From contig JAICQO010000069.1 in NCBI GenBank assembly GCA_025937835.1, positions 1-37,812 on the forward strand: 37,812 nucleotides of DNA. Reading direction: 5' to 3'. Below the pieces are notes generated by a model. The model made no database searches and was not told the DNA's origin. It saw only the letters and a list, made by a program, of their open reading frames with translations. This DNA is from Polyangiaceae bacterium. GTDB lineage: Bacteria > Myxococcota_A > Polyangia > Polyangiales > Polyangiaceae. Made by a program: the position numbers and the translations under genes. Each line of letters begins with the position of its first letter. Within the stretch, counting starts at the first letter, position 1. Shown here piece by piece: positions 16,706-26,113 of this stretch.

Positions 16706-16944
16706 GCGATCGCTTACGCGGAGGGCGATCGCTTACGCGAAGGCGATCGCTTACGCGAAGGCGATCGCGATCGCTTAAGCGGAGGGCGATCGCGAAGGCG
16801 ATCGCGAGGGCTTGGGCGATGGGGATCGCGAGGGCTTAGAGCGATCGCTTTCGCGCACGCGATCGCTCTCGCGGATGCGATCGCCTTCGCGGTCGCCTTC
16901 GCGGTCGCCTTCGCGATCGCCTTCGCCATCGCCTTCGCGATCGC
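16706..16944. repeat. GCGATCGC palindrome array with mirror-image halves
   Basis: Twelve perfect copies of the octamer GCGATCGC lie at 16706, 16725, 16743, 16761, 16767, 16786, 16798, 16841, 16859, 16877, 16913 and 16937, with more imperfect ones between. Spacing in the left part is mostly 18-19 bases (unit GCGATCGCTTACGCGAAG) and in the right part in multiples of 12 (unit GCGATCGCCTTC). The left half carries GCGATCGCGAAG and the right half its reverse complement, so the array as a whole is a large imperfect inverted repeat. Reading frames through it give only low-complexity Ala/Ile/Phe or Ala/Lys repeats and are not credible genes. The stretch 16600-17136 contains no gene I can support. Confidence 0.8.
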
Positions 16945-17010
16945 CTTCGCGATCGGCCTGCCAACGGTGGAAGCTTCGCCTGCTGGCTTTTCGATTGTGC
17001 CGGCGTGCTC

Positions 17011-17077
17011 GGCGGCGTCCAGGCCGCTTCGCGCCGGCTCCGCCGGTGACCGCTGCGCGGTCAGCCTGGACACCGCC
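17011..17077. other. Compact four-way-junction fold (candidate structured RNA or DNA element)
   Basis: The 67 bases fold with almost no unpaired base outside loops. The closing stem is GGCGG/CCGCC plus GTCCAGGC (17017-17024)/GCCTGGAC (17064-17071), with a single C-A mismatch. Inside it are three directly abutting hairpins, each with a 3-base loop: CGC-TTC-GCG, CCGGC-TCC-GCCGG and TGACCGC-TGC-GCGGTCA. Another hairpin, GGCGC-TGAA-GCGCC, lies at 17088-17101. The element ends 59 bases before the four-helix-bundle gene. It is not a tRNA: loop sizes and conserved bases do not fit. Confidence 0.6.
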
Positions 17078-17136
17078 TGCGCGCGCCGGCGCTGAAGCGC
17101 CGTGCCTGCAGGTCGCGGGCGCGGAAGGCGGAGCAG

Positions 17137-17463
17137 ATGGCTCTTCAAGTTGCGGAGGTCAGTTTCGAGATGATCGCGGCGTTGCGGCCCTTGGTGGCGC
17201 GGATCCGGCGGCACGATCGGTCGCTTGCGGACCAGTTGGTGCGCGCGGCAAGCAGCGTGGCGCTCAACATCGGCGAGGCGGATGTGTCGGATCCTGGCAA
17301 CCAGCGAGCGCGGTTCTTTACCGCCGCGGGGAGCGCAAACGAGTCGCTGGCGGCGCTCCGGGTTGCGGTCGCCTGGGGCTACATTCCGGAAGCTGATGCC
17401 GTGGAAGGTTCGGCGTTGCTCCGGCGCATCGTCGCGATGCTCTGGAAGCTGGCTAGGCGCTAG
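17137..17463 (+). CDS. Four-helix-bundle protein (23S rRNA intervening-sequence family)
   Basis: A 108-residue all-helical protein matching the S23/intervening-sequence family: LADQLVRAASSVALNIGEAD in helix 2, RARFFTAAGSANESLAALR in helix 3, and a C-terminal helix LLRRIVAMLWKLAR. Members were first found inside insertions in 23S rRNA of Leptospira and Coxiella and are related in fold to Avd of diversity-generating retroelements. They form pentamers that probably bind nucleic acid. There is no rRNA or reverse transcriptase here. The ATG is preceded by GGCGGAG. Upstream lie the four-way-junction element and the GCGATCGC array. The 3' end overlaps the convergent nucleotidyltransferase gene by 11 bases. 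Confidence 0.85.
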   Translation: MALQVAEVSFEMIAALRPLVARIRRHDRSLADQLVRAASSVALNIGEADVSDPGNQRARFFTAAGSANESLAALRVAVAWGYIPEADAVEGSALLRRIVAMLWKLARR

Positions 17464-18028
17464 CGCGTTCGAGAAGGGCCGCGATGCCGAGGCGCGCGGC
17501 CCACGTCTCCAGGTACGCGCGATCAATCTGGTCGCGGCTCACTCGCAGGACCGAGACGATGTCGCGCCACTGTTTGTCGGAGACTTCTCCGCCTGCTCGG
17601 TACCAGAGGAGCTTGCGCAGGACGGTGTCTTCGGGCGCCTTGATGACCAGGGTCTCGCCGCTCCTGCGGACCTGACGCGGCAGGCGCCGAGAGAATTCAG
17701 CCTCGTCGTAGGGCTCGTAGCCACGACCGAAGAAGTCGACCTTGGTGATGAGCGGTAGGTAAAAGGCGTTGGCCGAGCTGGCTCGACGGACCGCGTCGCG
17801 CAATTGCTCGGGATCGATCTCGAAATCTGGCCCCAGCTCGGCGCAGAACGCTGCGACGCGGCCGAGCGGCAGGGAGATCACGAAGTCGATATCGTTCGTG
17901 GAGCGCGGGTCCCCTTGAAGCGAGCTGGCGACGCTGCCTCCTACGAAGTACTCGGCGCCCACGGCTTCGAGCGCCCGCGCCACCCGCAGGGCGATGTCGA
18001 GCGCGTCGCTATCGGTCGTGGACGGCAC
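17453..18028 (-). CDS. Nucleotidyltransferase of the pol-beta superfamily (toxin-antitoxin-like)
   Basis: A 191-residue protein with the minimal nucleotidyltransferase signature: Gly30-Gly31-Ser32, then Asp46-Ile-Asp48 (STNDIDFVIS). A third acidic position may be in TKVDFF. The rest is helical (APEDTVLRKLLWYRAGG). Similar stand-alone enzymes act as toxins or antitoxins (MNT, AbiEii and MenA types) by adding nucleotides to RNA or protein; which applies here is unknown. The start is a GTG at 18028, 20 bases inside the end of the upstream small gene, with AGGA ahead of it, so the pair is translated together. A longer frame exists upstream but overlaps the partner gene. It converges on the four-helix-bundle gene. 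Confidence 0.8.
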   Translation of the reverse strand: MPSTTDSDALDIALRVARALEAVGAEYFVGGSVASSLQGDPRSTNDIDFVISLPLGRVAAFCAELGPDFEIDPEQLRDAVRRASSANAFYLPLITKVDFFGRGYEPYDEAEFSRRLPRQVRRSGETLVIKAPEDTVLRKLLWYRAGGEVSDKQWRDIVSVLRVSRDQIDRAYLETWAARLGIAALLERASA

Positions 18029-18260
18029 GCGAATCCTGACCGAAGAGGTGCTCGGCGACTTCGGGGCCGTAGAGGCGCTCCGTGAGGAGCCGCCGAACTT
18101 GCTCGTCGGTTGCGTTCGGGTGCGAAGAACGAATGGAGGACTCCGCAAGCTCGCGCACCGAGCGCGTCAACCGGAGGGAGATCGCGAGTCGCTCGATGGG
18201 GCCACGCTCGGCGAGGAGCGCGTAGTAGCGCTCTTCGGCTTCGGGCGTGGTGTCTCGCAT
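18009..18260 (-). CDS. Small helical protein, partner of the nucleotidyltransferase
   Basis: An 83-residue charged, helical protein that I do not recognise as a named family (MRDTTPEAEERYYALLAERG; later EQVRRLLTERLYGPEVAEHL). The ATG start is at 18260. Its end overlaps the nucleotidyltransferase start by 20 bases. A small gene directly before, and overlapping, a nucleotidyltransferase is the usual layout of toxin-antitoxin modules, so it may be the cognate antitoxin or substrate protein (inference from arrangement only). It is divergent from the HTH-like gene at 18399. Confidence 0.7.
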   Translation of the reverse strand: MRDTTPEAEERYYALLAERGPIERLAISLRLTRSVRELAESSIRSSHPNATDEQVRRLLTERLYGPEVAEHLFGQDSRAVHDR

Positions 18261-18344
18261 GGCGCGGGGAGCATACCTCGACCCGCGGAAGCTGGCACAG
18301 GCGACGCTCTGCGCGGGTCACACGGAAAATTGGCCAGATCGTGC

Positions 18345-18360
18345 GTGCAAGAAATTGCAC
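18345..18360. promoter_or_regulatory. Palindrome in divergent promoter region (candidate operator)
   Basis: GTGCAAGAAATTGCAC is an inverted repeat with perfect 6-base arms around a 4-base centre. It lies in the 138-base gap between the divergent genes starting at 18260 (minus) and 18399 (plus), 39 bases before the latter. The size and symmetry suit a dimeric DNA-binding protein, possibly the HTH-like product of the gene at 18399. This is inferred from position and symmetry alone. Confidence 0.4.
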
Positions 18361-18398
18361 TATGCCGGGGACGGGGGGCGGGCCACAACGGGGTGGGT

Positions 18399-19082
18399 AT
18401 GGACATCGCGGTTCTGATCGATGCGATCGTGCGGCAGACGACGGTGCTGATTGCACAATTGGCGACGTCGGCGGGGGGGCGGGCACCGCTCGCGCACACG
18501 GCGAATCAGGTGTTCGTGGATCTGGTTCGCGAGCTGAAGGAGCAGGGGCTCGGGAACAAGGTGATCGCGGACATGTTCGGGATGGCCCTTCGCACCTACC
18601 ACTGGAAGGTGCGGCGGCTGGGCGAGAGCAGCACGTTTCGAGGGCGCTCGTTGTGGGCGTCGGTGCTCGAGTTTTTGCAAGACCGCGAGTCGGTGCTGCA
18701 CGGGGAGGTGCTGCACCGGTTTCGGTACGACGACGAGGGCAGCGTGCGCAGTGTGCTGAACGATCTCGTGGACTCGGGAATGGTGTTCCGGACGGGCACG
18801 GGCGCCCGCAGGACCTATCGCGCGGCGAAGCCCGAGGAGTATCAGGGCACTGAGCGGGATGCGGGGGAGGGGGTGGCCAACTTCGTTTGGGTGGCGGTGA
18901 GCCGCTTCGGGCCAATCACGGAGAAGGCGCTGGCGGACGTCGCGCCGCTCGATGCGACGCTGCTTTCAGGGGCGCTCGAGCGGCTCGTGAAAGACGGGCG
19001 AATCGCCCGCAGCGAGCGGGACGGCGTGGCGGTCTACAGCTGTGACCAGTGCGTGATCCCGCTGGGGAGCGCCGCCGGCTAG
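18399..19082 (+). CDS. Helix-turn-helix/winged-helix-like protein, probable regulator
   Basis: A 227-residue protein without a family name I can assign. Residues about 45-72 look like a helix-turn-helix (LGNKVIADMFGMALRTYHWK). Residues about 85-145 look like a winged helix (VLHRFRYDDEGSVRSVLNDL, then GMVFRTGTGARRTYRAA), and a second such module may lie at about 160-220 (GPITEKALADVAPLDATLLS). It is therefore probably DNA-binding. The ATG at 18399 was chosen for the GGGTGGG just before it. It is the first gene of a three-gene operon with the 100-residue protein (9-base gap) and the cysteine-rich lipoprotein, and it is divergent from the nucleotidyltransferase pair. Confidence 0.75.
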   Translation: MDIAVLIDAIVRQTTVLIAQLATSAGGRAPLAHTANQVFVDLVRELKEQGLGNKVIADMFGMALRTYHWKVRRLGESSTFRGRSLWASVLEFLQDRESVLHGEVLHRFRYDDEGSVRSVLNDLVDSGMVFRTGTGARRTYRAAKPEEYQGTERDAGEGVANFVWVAVSRFGPITEKALADVAPLDATLLSGALERLVKDGRIARSERDGVAVYSCDQCVIPLGSAAG

Positions 19083-19091
19083 GAGGCCGCC

Positions 19092-19394
19092 GTGTTCGAC
19101 CACTATCAGGCGATGGTGACGGCGATCTGCACCAAGCTTCGGCTGGGAGCGCAGGCCACGGCCGGTGAGCAGATCGGAGGGAGCACTTACGGCTTCTTGA
19201 TCTGGGAAGGGCACGAGTACGAGCAGGAGGTTCGGGGCTTGCTCGGCTCGCTCCGCCAAAAAGCGGCGGAGCTGCGCTCGAAGGTGACGGCGTACAACGA
19301 GCGACACCAGGCACCGCCGGATGGGGAGGTGCAGGTGATCGCTTACGTGGGGCAGACGGTGATCGAGGCTGAATCGATGGGAGACGACTCTTGA
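19092..19394 (+). CDS. Hypothetical protein, 100 residues
   Basis: A small soluble protein of no family known to me. It has a helical centre (EYEQEVRGLLGSLRQKAAEL) and a C-terminal strand-like part (EVQVIAYVGQTVIEAE). No signal peptide or membrane segment is visible. The start is GTG with AGGAGG six bases ahead, directly after the stop of the upstream HTH-like gene. The stop overlaps the TTG start of the lipoprotein gene (TTGA), so the three genes are translationally linked. Any function would be guesswork; linkage to the regulator is the only clue. Confidence 0.75.
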   Translation: MFDHYQAMVTAICTKLRLGAQATAGEQIGGSTYGFLIWEGHEYEQEVRGLLGSLRQKAAELRSKVTAYNERHQAPPDGEVQVIAYVGQTVIEAESMGDDS

Positions 19395-20440
19395 AGCAGA
19401 ACCACTTTTTTCTGGGGCTTGTCGGTGTACTGGCTTTCTTTGCGGCTTGCGGCAAAGACCGAGTCGGGGGCGACAGCGAGACGAACTGGATGAAGCGCTG
19501 CGACTCGGCGGCGGACTGCGGCTCGGGTACCGAGTGCTTGTGCGGCATTTGCAGTACGGGGTGTGAGCGGACCGACGATTGCTCGGCGCTCGGTGATCGA
19601 ACGGAGTGCTCGGACGCTGCGGCGCTCGAGCAATGCGGAGGCAGCGCCCCGCCCGGCGTCTGCGTCGCGACCTGTTCGGCTTCGCGAGACTGCCCCGCCG
19701 GGTTCGATTGCGCCTCGGGAGCGTGCGTCCCGGCCGAGTCGAGCGGAACGGGGGGCGCGGCCGAGTCGAGCGGAACGGGGGGCGCGGCCGGTTCCAACAA
19801 CAACGGCGGAATGCCGAATTCTCCGGGGGGAGGCGCGCCCACCGGCGGCGGAGGGGGCCAGTGCAGGGAGCTCCCGCCGGGTTTCGGAGGTGCCGTGGCG
19901 GTTGGGGCGCAACCGCCGCCCGTAGGAACTCCGTGTCCGGAAGCGCTCGACGGGTTCGAAGTTTGCACACCGCGCTACGCACCCCCGGACTTCGGGAACA
20001 ACGCCCTTTCGCGATGCGCGGACGGGGTTTGGGGCACGATCGAGGATCCTTCCGATTGCCAGCCGCCCGACTACCCCGATTGCGAGGAGCCCGGCACCTG
20101 TCCGCGATATCACCTCGAATGCAATCATCCCGAGGCGGCCGACGGGGTGTGTTGTGATGCCCCGCGCTACTGCGAGAAGATCGCGCTGGCGGTGTGTGAC
20201 GGCACGCGCTGGTGGAAATCTCCAGAGGTGAGCGGGGGCGCGTGCGGCGATGCCATTCGGCAGAAGGACGAGGAGTGCGACGACGGCAACGACGACGAGC
20301 GCGACGATTGCCTACCCAACTGCCGCCTGCCGAGGTGCGGCGACTCCGTAGTTCACGATCGGGGCACCGGCCACGAAGAATGCGACGAAGGGCTCGCCAA
20401 CGGCCCGTACCCAGCGACCTGCACCGCGAGTGCCAGCTAG
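19391..20440 (+). CDS. Cysteine-rich repeat lipoprotein (N-terminal part, frame interrupted)
   Basis: The open frame encodes 349 residues. It begins with a lipoprotein signal (LVGVLAFFAACGK), then cysteine-rich modules (CDSAADCGSGTECLCGIC; CSASRDCPAGFDCASGAC), a Gly/Ser linker, and myxobacterial cysteine-rich repeats of the type DEECDDGNDDERDDCLPNC. It starts at a TTG overlapping the previous stop, with GGGAGA upstream. The frame stops at 20440 in the middle of a repeat, and the same repeat pattern continues in another frame to 20706. The protein is therefore probably meant to be about 438 residues and cell-surface anchored. Surface or adhesive roles are usual guesses for such proteins; none is shown here. 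Confidence 0.8.
   Translation: MKQNHFFLGLVGVLAFFAACGKDRVGGDSETNWMKRCDSAADCGSGTECLCGICSTGCERTDDCSALGDRTECSDAAALEQCGGSAPPGVCVATCSASRDCPAGFDCASGACVPAESSGTGGAAESSGTGGAAGSNNNGGMPNSPGGGAPTGGGGGQCRELPPGFGGAVAVGAQPPPVGTPCPEALDGFEVCTPRYAPPDFGNNALSRCADGVWGTIEDPSDCQPPDYPDCEEPGTCPRYHLECNHPEAADGVCCDAPRYCEKIALAVCDGTRWWKSPEVSGGACGDAIRQKDEECDDGNDDERDDCLPNCRLPRCGDSVVHDRGTGHEECDEGLANGPYPATCTASAS
19733..19786 (+). repeat. 27-bp tandem duplication in the lipoprotein linker
   Basis: Two perfect 27-base copies, each encoding ESSGTGGAA, lie in the linker between the cysteine-rich modules. Perfect identity at the base level suggests a recent duplication by slippage. Confidence 0.85.
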
Positions 20441-20706
20441 TAGGCCTGTGCGGCAATGGTGAGGTCGATGATGGGGAGGAATGCGACGACGGCGTCGAGG
20501 AGCGCGAGGAGAACGGCGACTATCTGCGCGGCAACCATCTGAACGCTGCCTGCACACCAGGCTGCGCGTTCAACCGCTGCGGGGATGGCGGATTCTACGT
20601 CTACGAGCGCGCAGACCAAGAAAACCCGAACGGCATCGAAGAATGCGAGGACGGAAACGTAGAACCCGGCGACGGTTGCGACGAGGAATGCCGCGAGGAG
20701 AACTGA
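20426..20706 (+). pseudogene. Displaced C-terminal part of the cysteine-rich lipoprotein
   Basis: In the frame offset from the upstream gene, the sequence reads ECQLVGLCGNGEVDDGEECD and then CGDGGFYVYE and EECEDGNVEPGDGCDEECRE. These are clear cysteine-rich repeats of the same kind as in the lipoprotein before it. There is no start codon or ribosome binding site for independent translation. One extra C in the run near 20423-20425 would join the two frames as CTRECQLVGLCG, which fits the repeat. The break is thus a one-base deletion, either real or a sequencing error. The stop at 20704-20706 lies 9 bases from the end of the convergent malic enzyme gene. Confidence 0.75.
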
Positions 20707-20715
20707 AAAGAAGCG

Positions 20716-22980
<2,265 letters not shown>

Positions 22981-23029
22981 CACGGCATCGTACAACCGAG
23001 GCGAAGAAAAGGGATATGCTCCGTGGCCG

Positions 23030-24124
23030 ATGCCCGGCTCCCCGCTTACCGTCGAGCTCGAACGCGCAGCCCTCCACGCCGTCCGTCGCAGCTTCGACGA
23101 CGTGAACGGGAGCTACTTCCGTTGGGCGTTGACGCCGCCTTCGTTCGAGTTGGTGGACCACGGCTCACGCCTCGGACGCTGGGTGGGCGCGCACCGGCGT
23201 ATCGAGCTTTCGCGCGGCCTGCTCACCGAACACCGCTGGGGCGTCCTGGTCGAGGTGCTGAAACACGAGATGGCGCACCAGTACGTGGACGAGGTGCTGG
23301 GCGTTCACGACGAAACCAGCCACGGTCCGGCGTTCCGCCGCGTCTGCGACGAGCGCGGCTTCGACGGCGGCGCCGCGGGCGTTCCAAAGGATCCCGGCTC
23401 GGACGACCGCCACACCGCCGTGCTCGAGCGGATCGCGAAGCTCCTGGCCCTGGCCGAGAGCTCGAACCAACACGAGGCGCAGGCCGCGATGAGCGCCGCG
23501 CAGCGCTTGATGCTCCGCTACAACATCGAAGAGGTGCAGCGCAACGCAGCGCGCGTCTACACGCACCGGCAGATCGGCGAGCCCACCGGGCGGGCGAGCG
23601 AGGCAGAGCGCCTGCTCTCGGCGGTGCTGGCGGAGTTCTTCTTCGTCGAGGTGATCCGCGTGCCGGTGTGGCAAGCGCTCGAAGGTCGCCGCGGTAGCGT
23701 GGTCGAGGTGTGCGGGACCCTCGCCAACGTGGAGCTTGCCGAGTACGTGTACGCGTTCTTGAACCACACCGCCGAGCGGTTGTGGCGCGAGCACCGGCGC
23801 GAGCATGGCCTCAAGGGCAACGCGGGGCGGCAGTCATTTCTGGCCGGCGTGATCGCCGGATTTCGCAACAAGCTCCGGCTCGAGCGCGGCAAGAGCCAGA
23901 GCACGGGCCTGGTCTGGGTCGGGGATGCCGGGCTCGAAGCCTTCTTCCGCAAGCGCCATCCATCGCTGCGCTGGTCGCGGCACAGCTCACGCCGCGGCTC
24001 GGCCGCCTTCGCGCACGGCGAGCGCGCCGGCCGCGAGATCGTGCTCCACCGCGGCGTCAGCCAGGGGCCCTCGGGAGGGCTCCGGCTCCTGGGTTCCGGC
24101 AAAGGGGCGGGGGGCTCGCGTTGA
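23030..24124 (+). CDS. SprT-like/DUF2786 zinc metalloprotease-like protein
   Basis: A 364-residue protein. The N-terminal domain is SprT-like, with the zinc site LKHEMAHQYVDE (His79, Glu80, His83) and SHGPAFRRVCDERG (third ligand His98). From about residue 125 there is a DUF2786 segment (LERIAKLLALAESSNQHEAQ, then MLRYNIEEVQ). The remaining C-terminal part is basic. SprT/Spartan-type proteases cut DNA-protein crosslinks; whether this protein does so is unknown. The ATG at 23030 was chosen as the first codon clear of the maeB start region. It overlaps the kinase gene by 4 bases (TTGA). Confidence 0.85.
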   Translation: MPGSPLTVELERAALHAVRRSFDDVNGSYFRWALTPPSFELVDHGSRLGRWVGAHRRIELSRGLLTEHRWGVLVEVLKHEMAHQYVDEVLGVHDETSHGPAFRRVCDERGFDGGAAGVPKDPGSDDRHTAVLERIAKLLALAESSNQHEAQAAMSAAQRLMLRYNIEEVQRNAARVYTHRQIGEPTGRASEAERLLSAVLAEFFFVEVIRVPVWQALEGRRGSVVEVCGTLANVELAEYVYAFLNHTAERLWREHRREHGLKGNAGRQSFLAGVIAGFRNKLRLERGKSQSTGLVWVGDAGLEAFFRKRHPSLRWSRHSSRRGSAAFAHGERAGREIVLHRGVSQGPSGGLRLLGSGKGAGGSR

Positions 24125-26061
24125 CGGAACGGGAGTCGAAAGCGCCGGCCCTCGCGCCTCTGGTCGGCACCGTGATCGGCGACCGCTACCGCATCGAGGC
24201 CTTGATCGGCGAAGGCGGAATGGGCGCCGTGTATCGCGCCGAACAGATCGACCTGCGCAAGAAGGTCGCGATCAAGGTCCTGCACCGCGACATGCTGCTG
24301 AACGCCGAGGTGGTGGCGCGCTTCGAGCGCGAAGCCGTGGCCGGAGGTCGCATCACGCATCCGCACGTGGCTTCCGCCTTCGACTTCGGCAAGCTCGAGA
24401 ACGGCTCGTACTACCTGGCGCTCGAGTTCGTGGAGGGCAGGAGCCTCGGCAAGCTGATGCGCGAGCAGTCGCCGTTCACCGAGCGCCGAGCGCTGCGCAT
24501 CGCCTGGCAAATCGCCGACGCGCTGGCCGCGGCCCACGCAGCCGGCGTGATCCACCGCGACCTCAAGCCCGAGAACGTGATGTTGCTGGGCCGTGACCCT
24601 GAGGACGAGTTCGTGAAGGTGCTGGACTTCGGCATCGCCAAGCTGCGTTCGACCGGGGACACGGAACAGCCGCTGACCCAGCTCGGTACGGTGTTCGGTA
24701 CGCCCGAATACATGTCGCCCGAGCAGGCGCGCGGCGTGGAGGTCGACGGCCGGTCGGATCTCTACACGCTCGGGCTCATCCTCTACGAGATGTTGGGCGG
24801 GGAATCGCCGTTCGGGCACGCGGACGTGGTCGTGATCTTGGCGCGCCAGCTGTCGATGCAGCCGCCTCCGCTGCCGCAGCAGATCTCGGCCAAGACGCGC
24901 GAGCTCGTGACGAAGCTCCTGAAGAAGGACCGCGACGAGCGCGCGAGCAGCGCCGTCGAGGTCCGGGACGCGCTGAAAGCGCTGCTCGCCGAAGCACCGC
25001 GAGGGCCGGCCGCCGCGGGACCAGTGGTCGATATCCGGGTCGATAGCGGCTCGGTCGAGCTCGTGCGGAAGGGCGAGGAGGAGGCGGGGCCCGTCAGCGG
25101 CGACGCGCCGACCCGCGCTGCGCCCTTGCTAGACGTGGCTCCGCCGTCGCTCGCCGAGCCCTTGCCGAGCACCGTGCGGCGCGGCAGCCGGATCGCCCTG
25201 TTCGGCTATGCGGTGCCGAAGCGGGCCGTGATCGTCTTCGGCGGCTTGCTCGCGCTGGTCGTGGTGCTGTCGCTCGTGCTCTGGTCCGTCTCCGCCAAGC
25301 AGCGTAAGGCCGCGCCCGACGCGGAGCTCCTGGCCAAGGCGCGCGCCGTCGAGCTCACGCTGCTGGCAGCCGCGGCCGAGGGCGGCGATCCGAACGCCCT
25401 CGCCAAAATCCAGGCCATGCCCGAGGCCGAGCGCACTCCGGCGCTGTGGCGGGCTCTCGCGCGCGGCGCGTGCGGCGACGGCAACTCCGAACGCTGCTTG
25501 TTTGCCCTGCGCGACGCCCTGCGCGCCGCGCCCATGCTCGGTGAGGATCTCGACATCGTCGCGGACGTACGGCGGCTCGCGAAGTCGGAGACCCACGGCA
25601 TGGCGGCGATCGAGCTTTCGGCCACGGCGCTCGGAGCCCGCGGCGCCGATCTGATCTACGACGTGAGCACGGACAAAGTCTTGGGGCGCACGCAGACCGG
25701 TGAGCGCGCTCGCGGCTTGCTCCAGGAGGAGCGCGTGAAGCAGGTGATGTCGACCGAGCTCGCCGCCACCCAACGCCTCCACACGGCCCTCAAGAGCCCT
25801 CGCTGCGCGGAGCTCAAGAAACTCCTGCCAGAGCTGACTCCGAAGCTCGATCGGCGAGCGGTTTCGCTGCTGTCGCGCCTGAACGAGCGTCGCGGCTGCG
25901 GCTTCTTGGGGCTCGGCGACTGCTACTCCTGCTTGCGGAGCGGCGGTGAGCTCAAGTCCGCGCTCGAAGCTGCCAAGTCGCGGCCGGAGCCGGAGTTCAG
26001 TGGGGCCGTAGCAGAGGCTTCGCCCTCCGCGGCGCCCGCCCCTTCGAGCTCGGCAAAATAG
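24121..26061 (+). CDS. Membrane-anchored eukaryotic-type Ser/Thr protein kinase
   Basis: A 646-residue PknB-type kinase. The kinase domain covers residues about 20-285: the glycine loop IGEGGMGAVYRAE, the ATP Lys in VAIKVLH, the catalytic HRDLKPENVM near 143, DFGIAKL, and GTPEYMSPEQ. All key residues are present, so it should be active. A linker follows, then one membrane segment at about 367-390 (VIVFGGLLALVVVLSLVL). The C-terminal 250 residues, probably in the periplasm, are helical with several Cys pairs and resemble no sensor I know. The TTG start overlaps the SprT-like stop, so translation is coupled. The FGE-type lipoprotein gene follows after 52 bases. Confidence 0.92.
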   Translation: MTERESKAPALAPLVGTVIGDRYRIEALIGEGGMGAVYRAEQIDLRKKVAIKVLHRDMLLNAEVVARFEREAVAGGRITHPHVASAFDFGKLENGSYYLALEFVEGRSLGKLMREQSPFTERRALRIAWQIADALAAAHAAGVIHRDLKPENVMLLGRDPEDEFVKVLDFGIAKLRSTGDTEQPLTQLGTVFGTPEYMSPEQARGVEVDGRSDLYTLGLILYEMLGGESPFGHADVVVILARQLSMQPPPLPQQISAKTRELVTKLLKKDRDERASSAVEVRDALKALLAEAPRGPAAAGPVVDIRVDSGSVELVRKGEEEAGPVSGDAPTRAAPLLDVAPPSLAEPLPSTVRRGSRIALFGYAVPKRAVIVFGGLLALVVVLSLVLWSVSAKQRKAAPDAELLAKARAVELTLLAAAAEGGDPNALAKIQAMPEAERTPALWRALARGACGDGNSERCLFALRDALRAAPMLGEDLDIVADVRRLAKSETHGMAAIELSATALGARGADLIYDVSTDKVLGRTQTGERARGLLQEERVKQVMSTELAATQRLHTALKSPRCAELKKLLPELTPKLDRRAVSLLSRLNERRGCGFLGLGDCYSCLRSGGELKSALEAAKSRPEPEFSGAVAEASPSAAPAPSSSAK

Positions 26062-26113
26062 CGTCTTTCGCGCAGCCGCCAGAGCTGACAAACTGACCGG
26101 CTTGGAGCCTGCC

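Noticed and set aside
16706-16960. CRISPR array or protein-coding repeat gene in the GCGATCGC block
   Set aside because: Units are only 12-19 bases with no unique spacers, no cas genes are near, and the translations are simple Ala/Ile/Phe or Ala/Lys repeats.
17011-17077. tRNA or tmRNA gene suggested by the cloverleaf-like fold
   Set aside because: All loops are three bases, with no anticodon loop, T-loop consensus or CCA-type acceptor end.
16600-17140. Integrated mobile element with transposase or integrase
   Set aside because: No transposase, integrase or attachment-site duplication was seen in or next to the repeat block.
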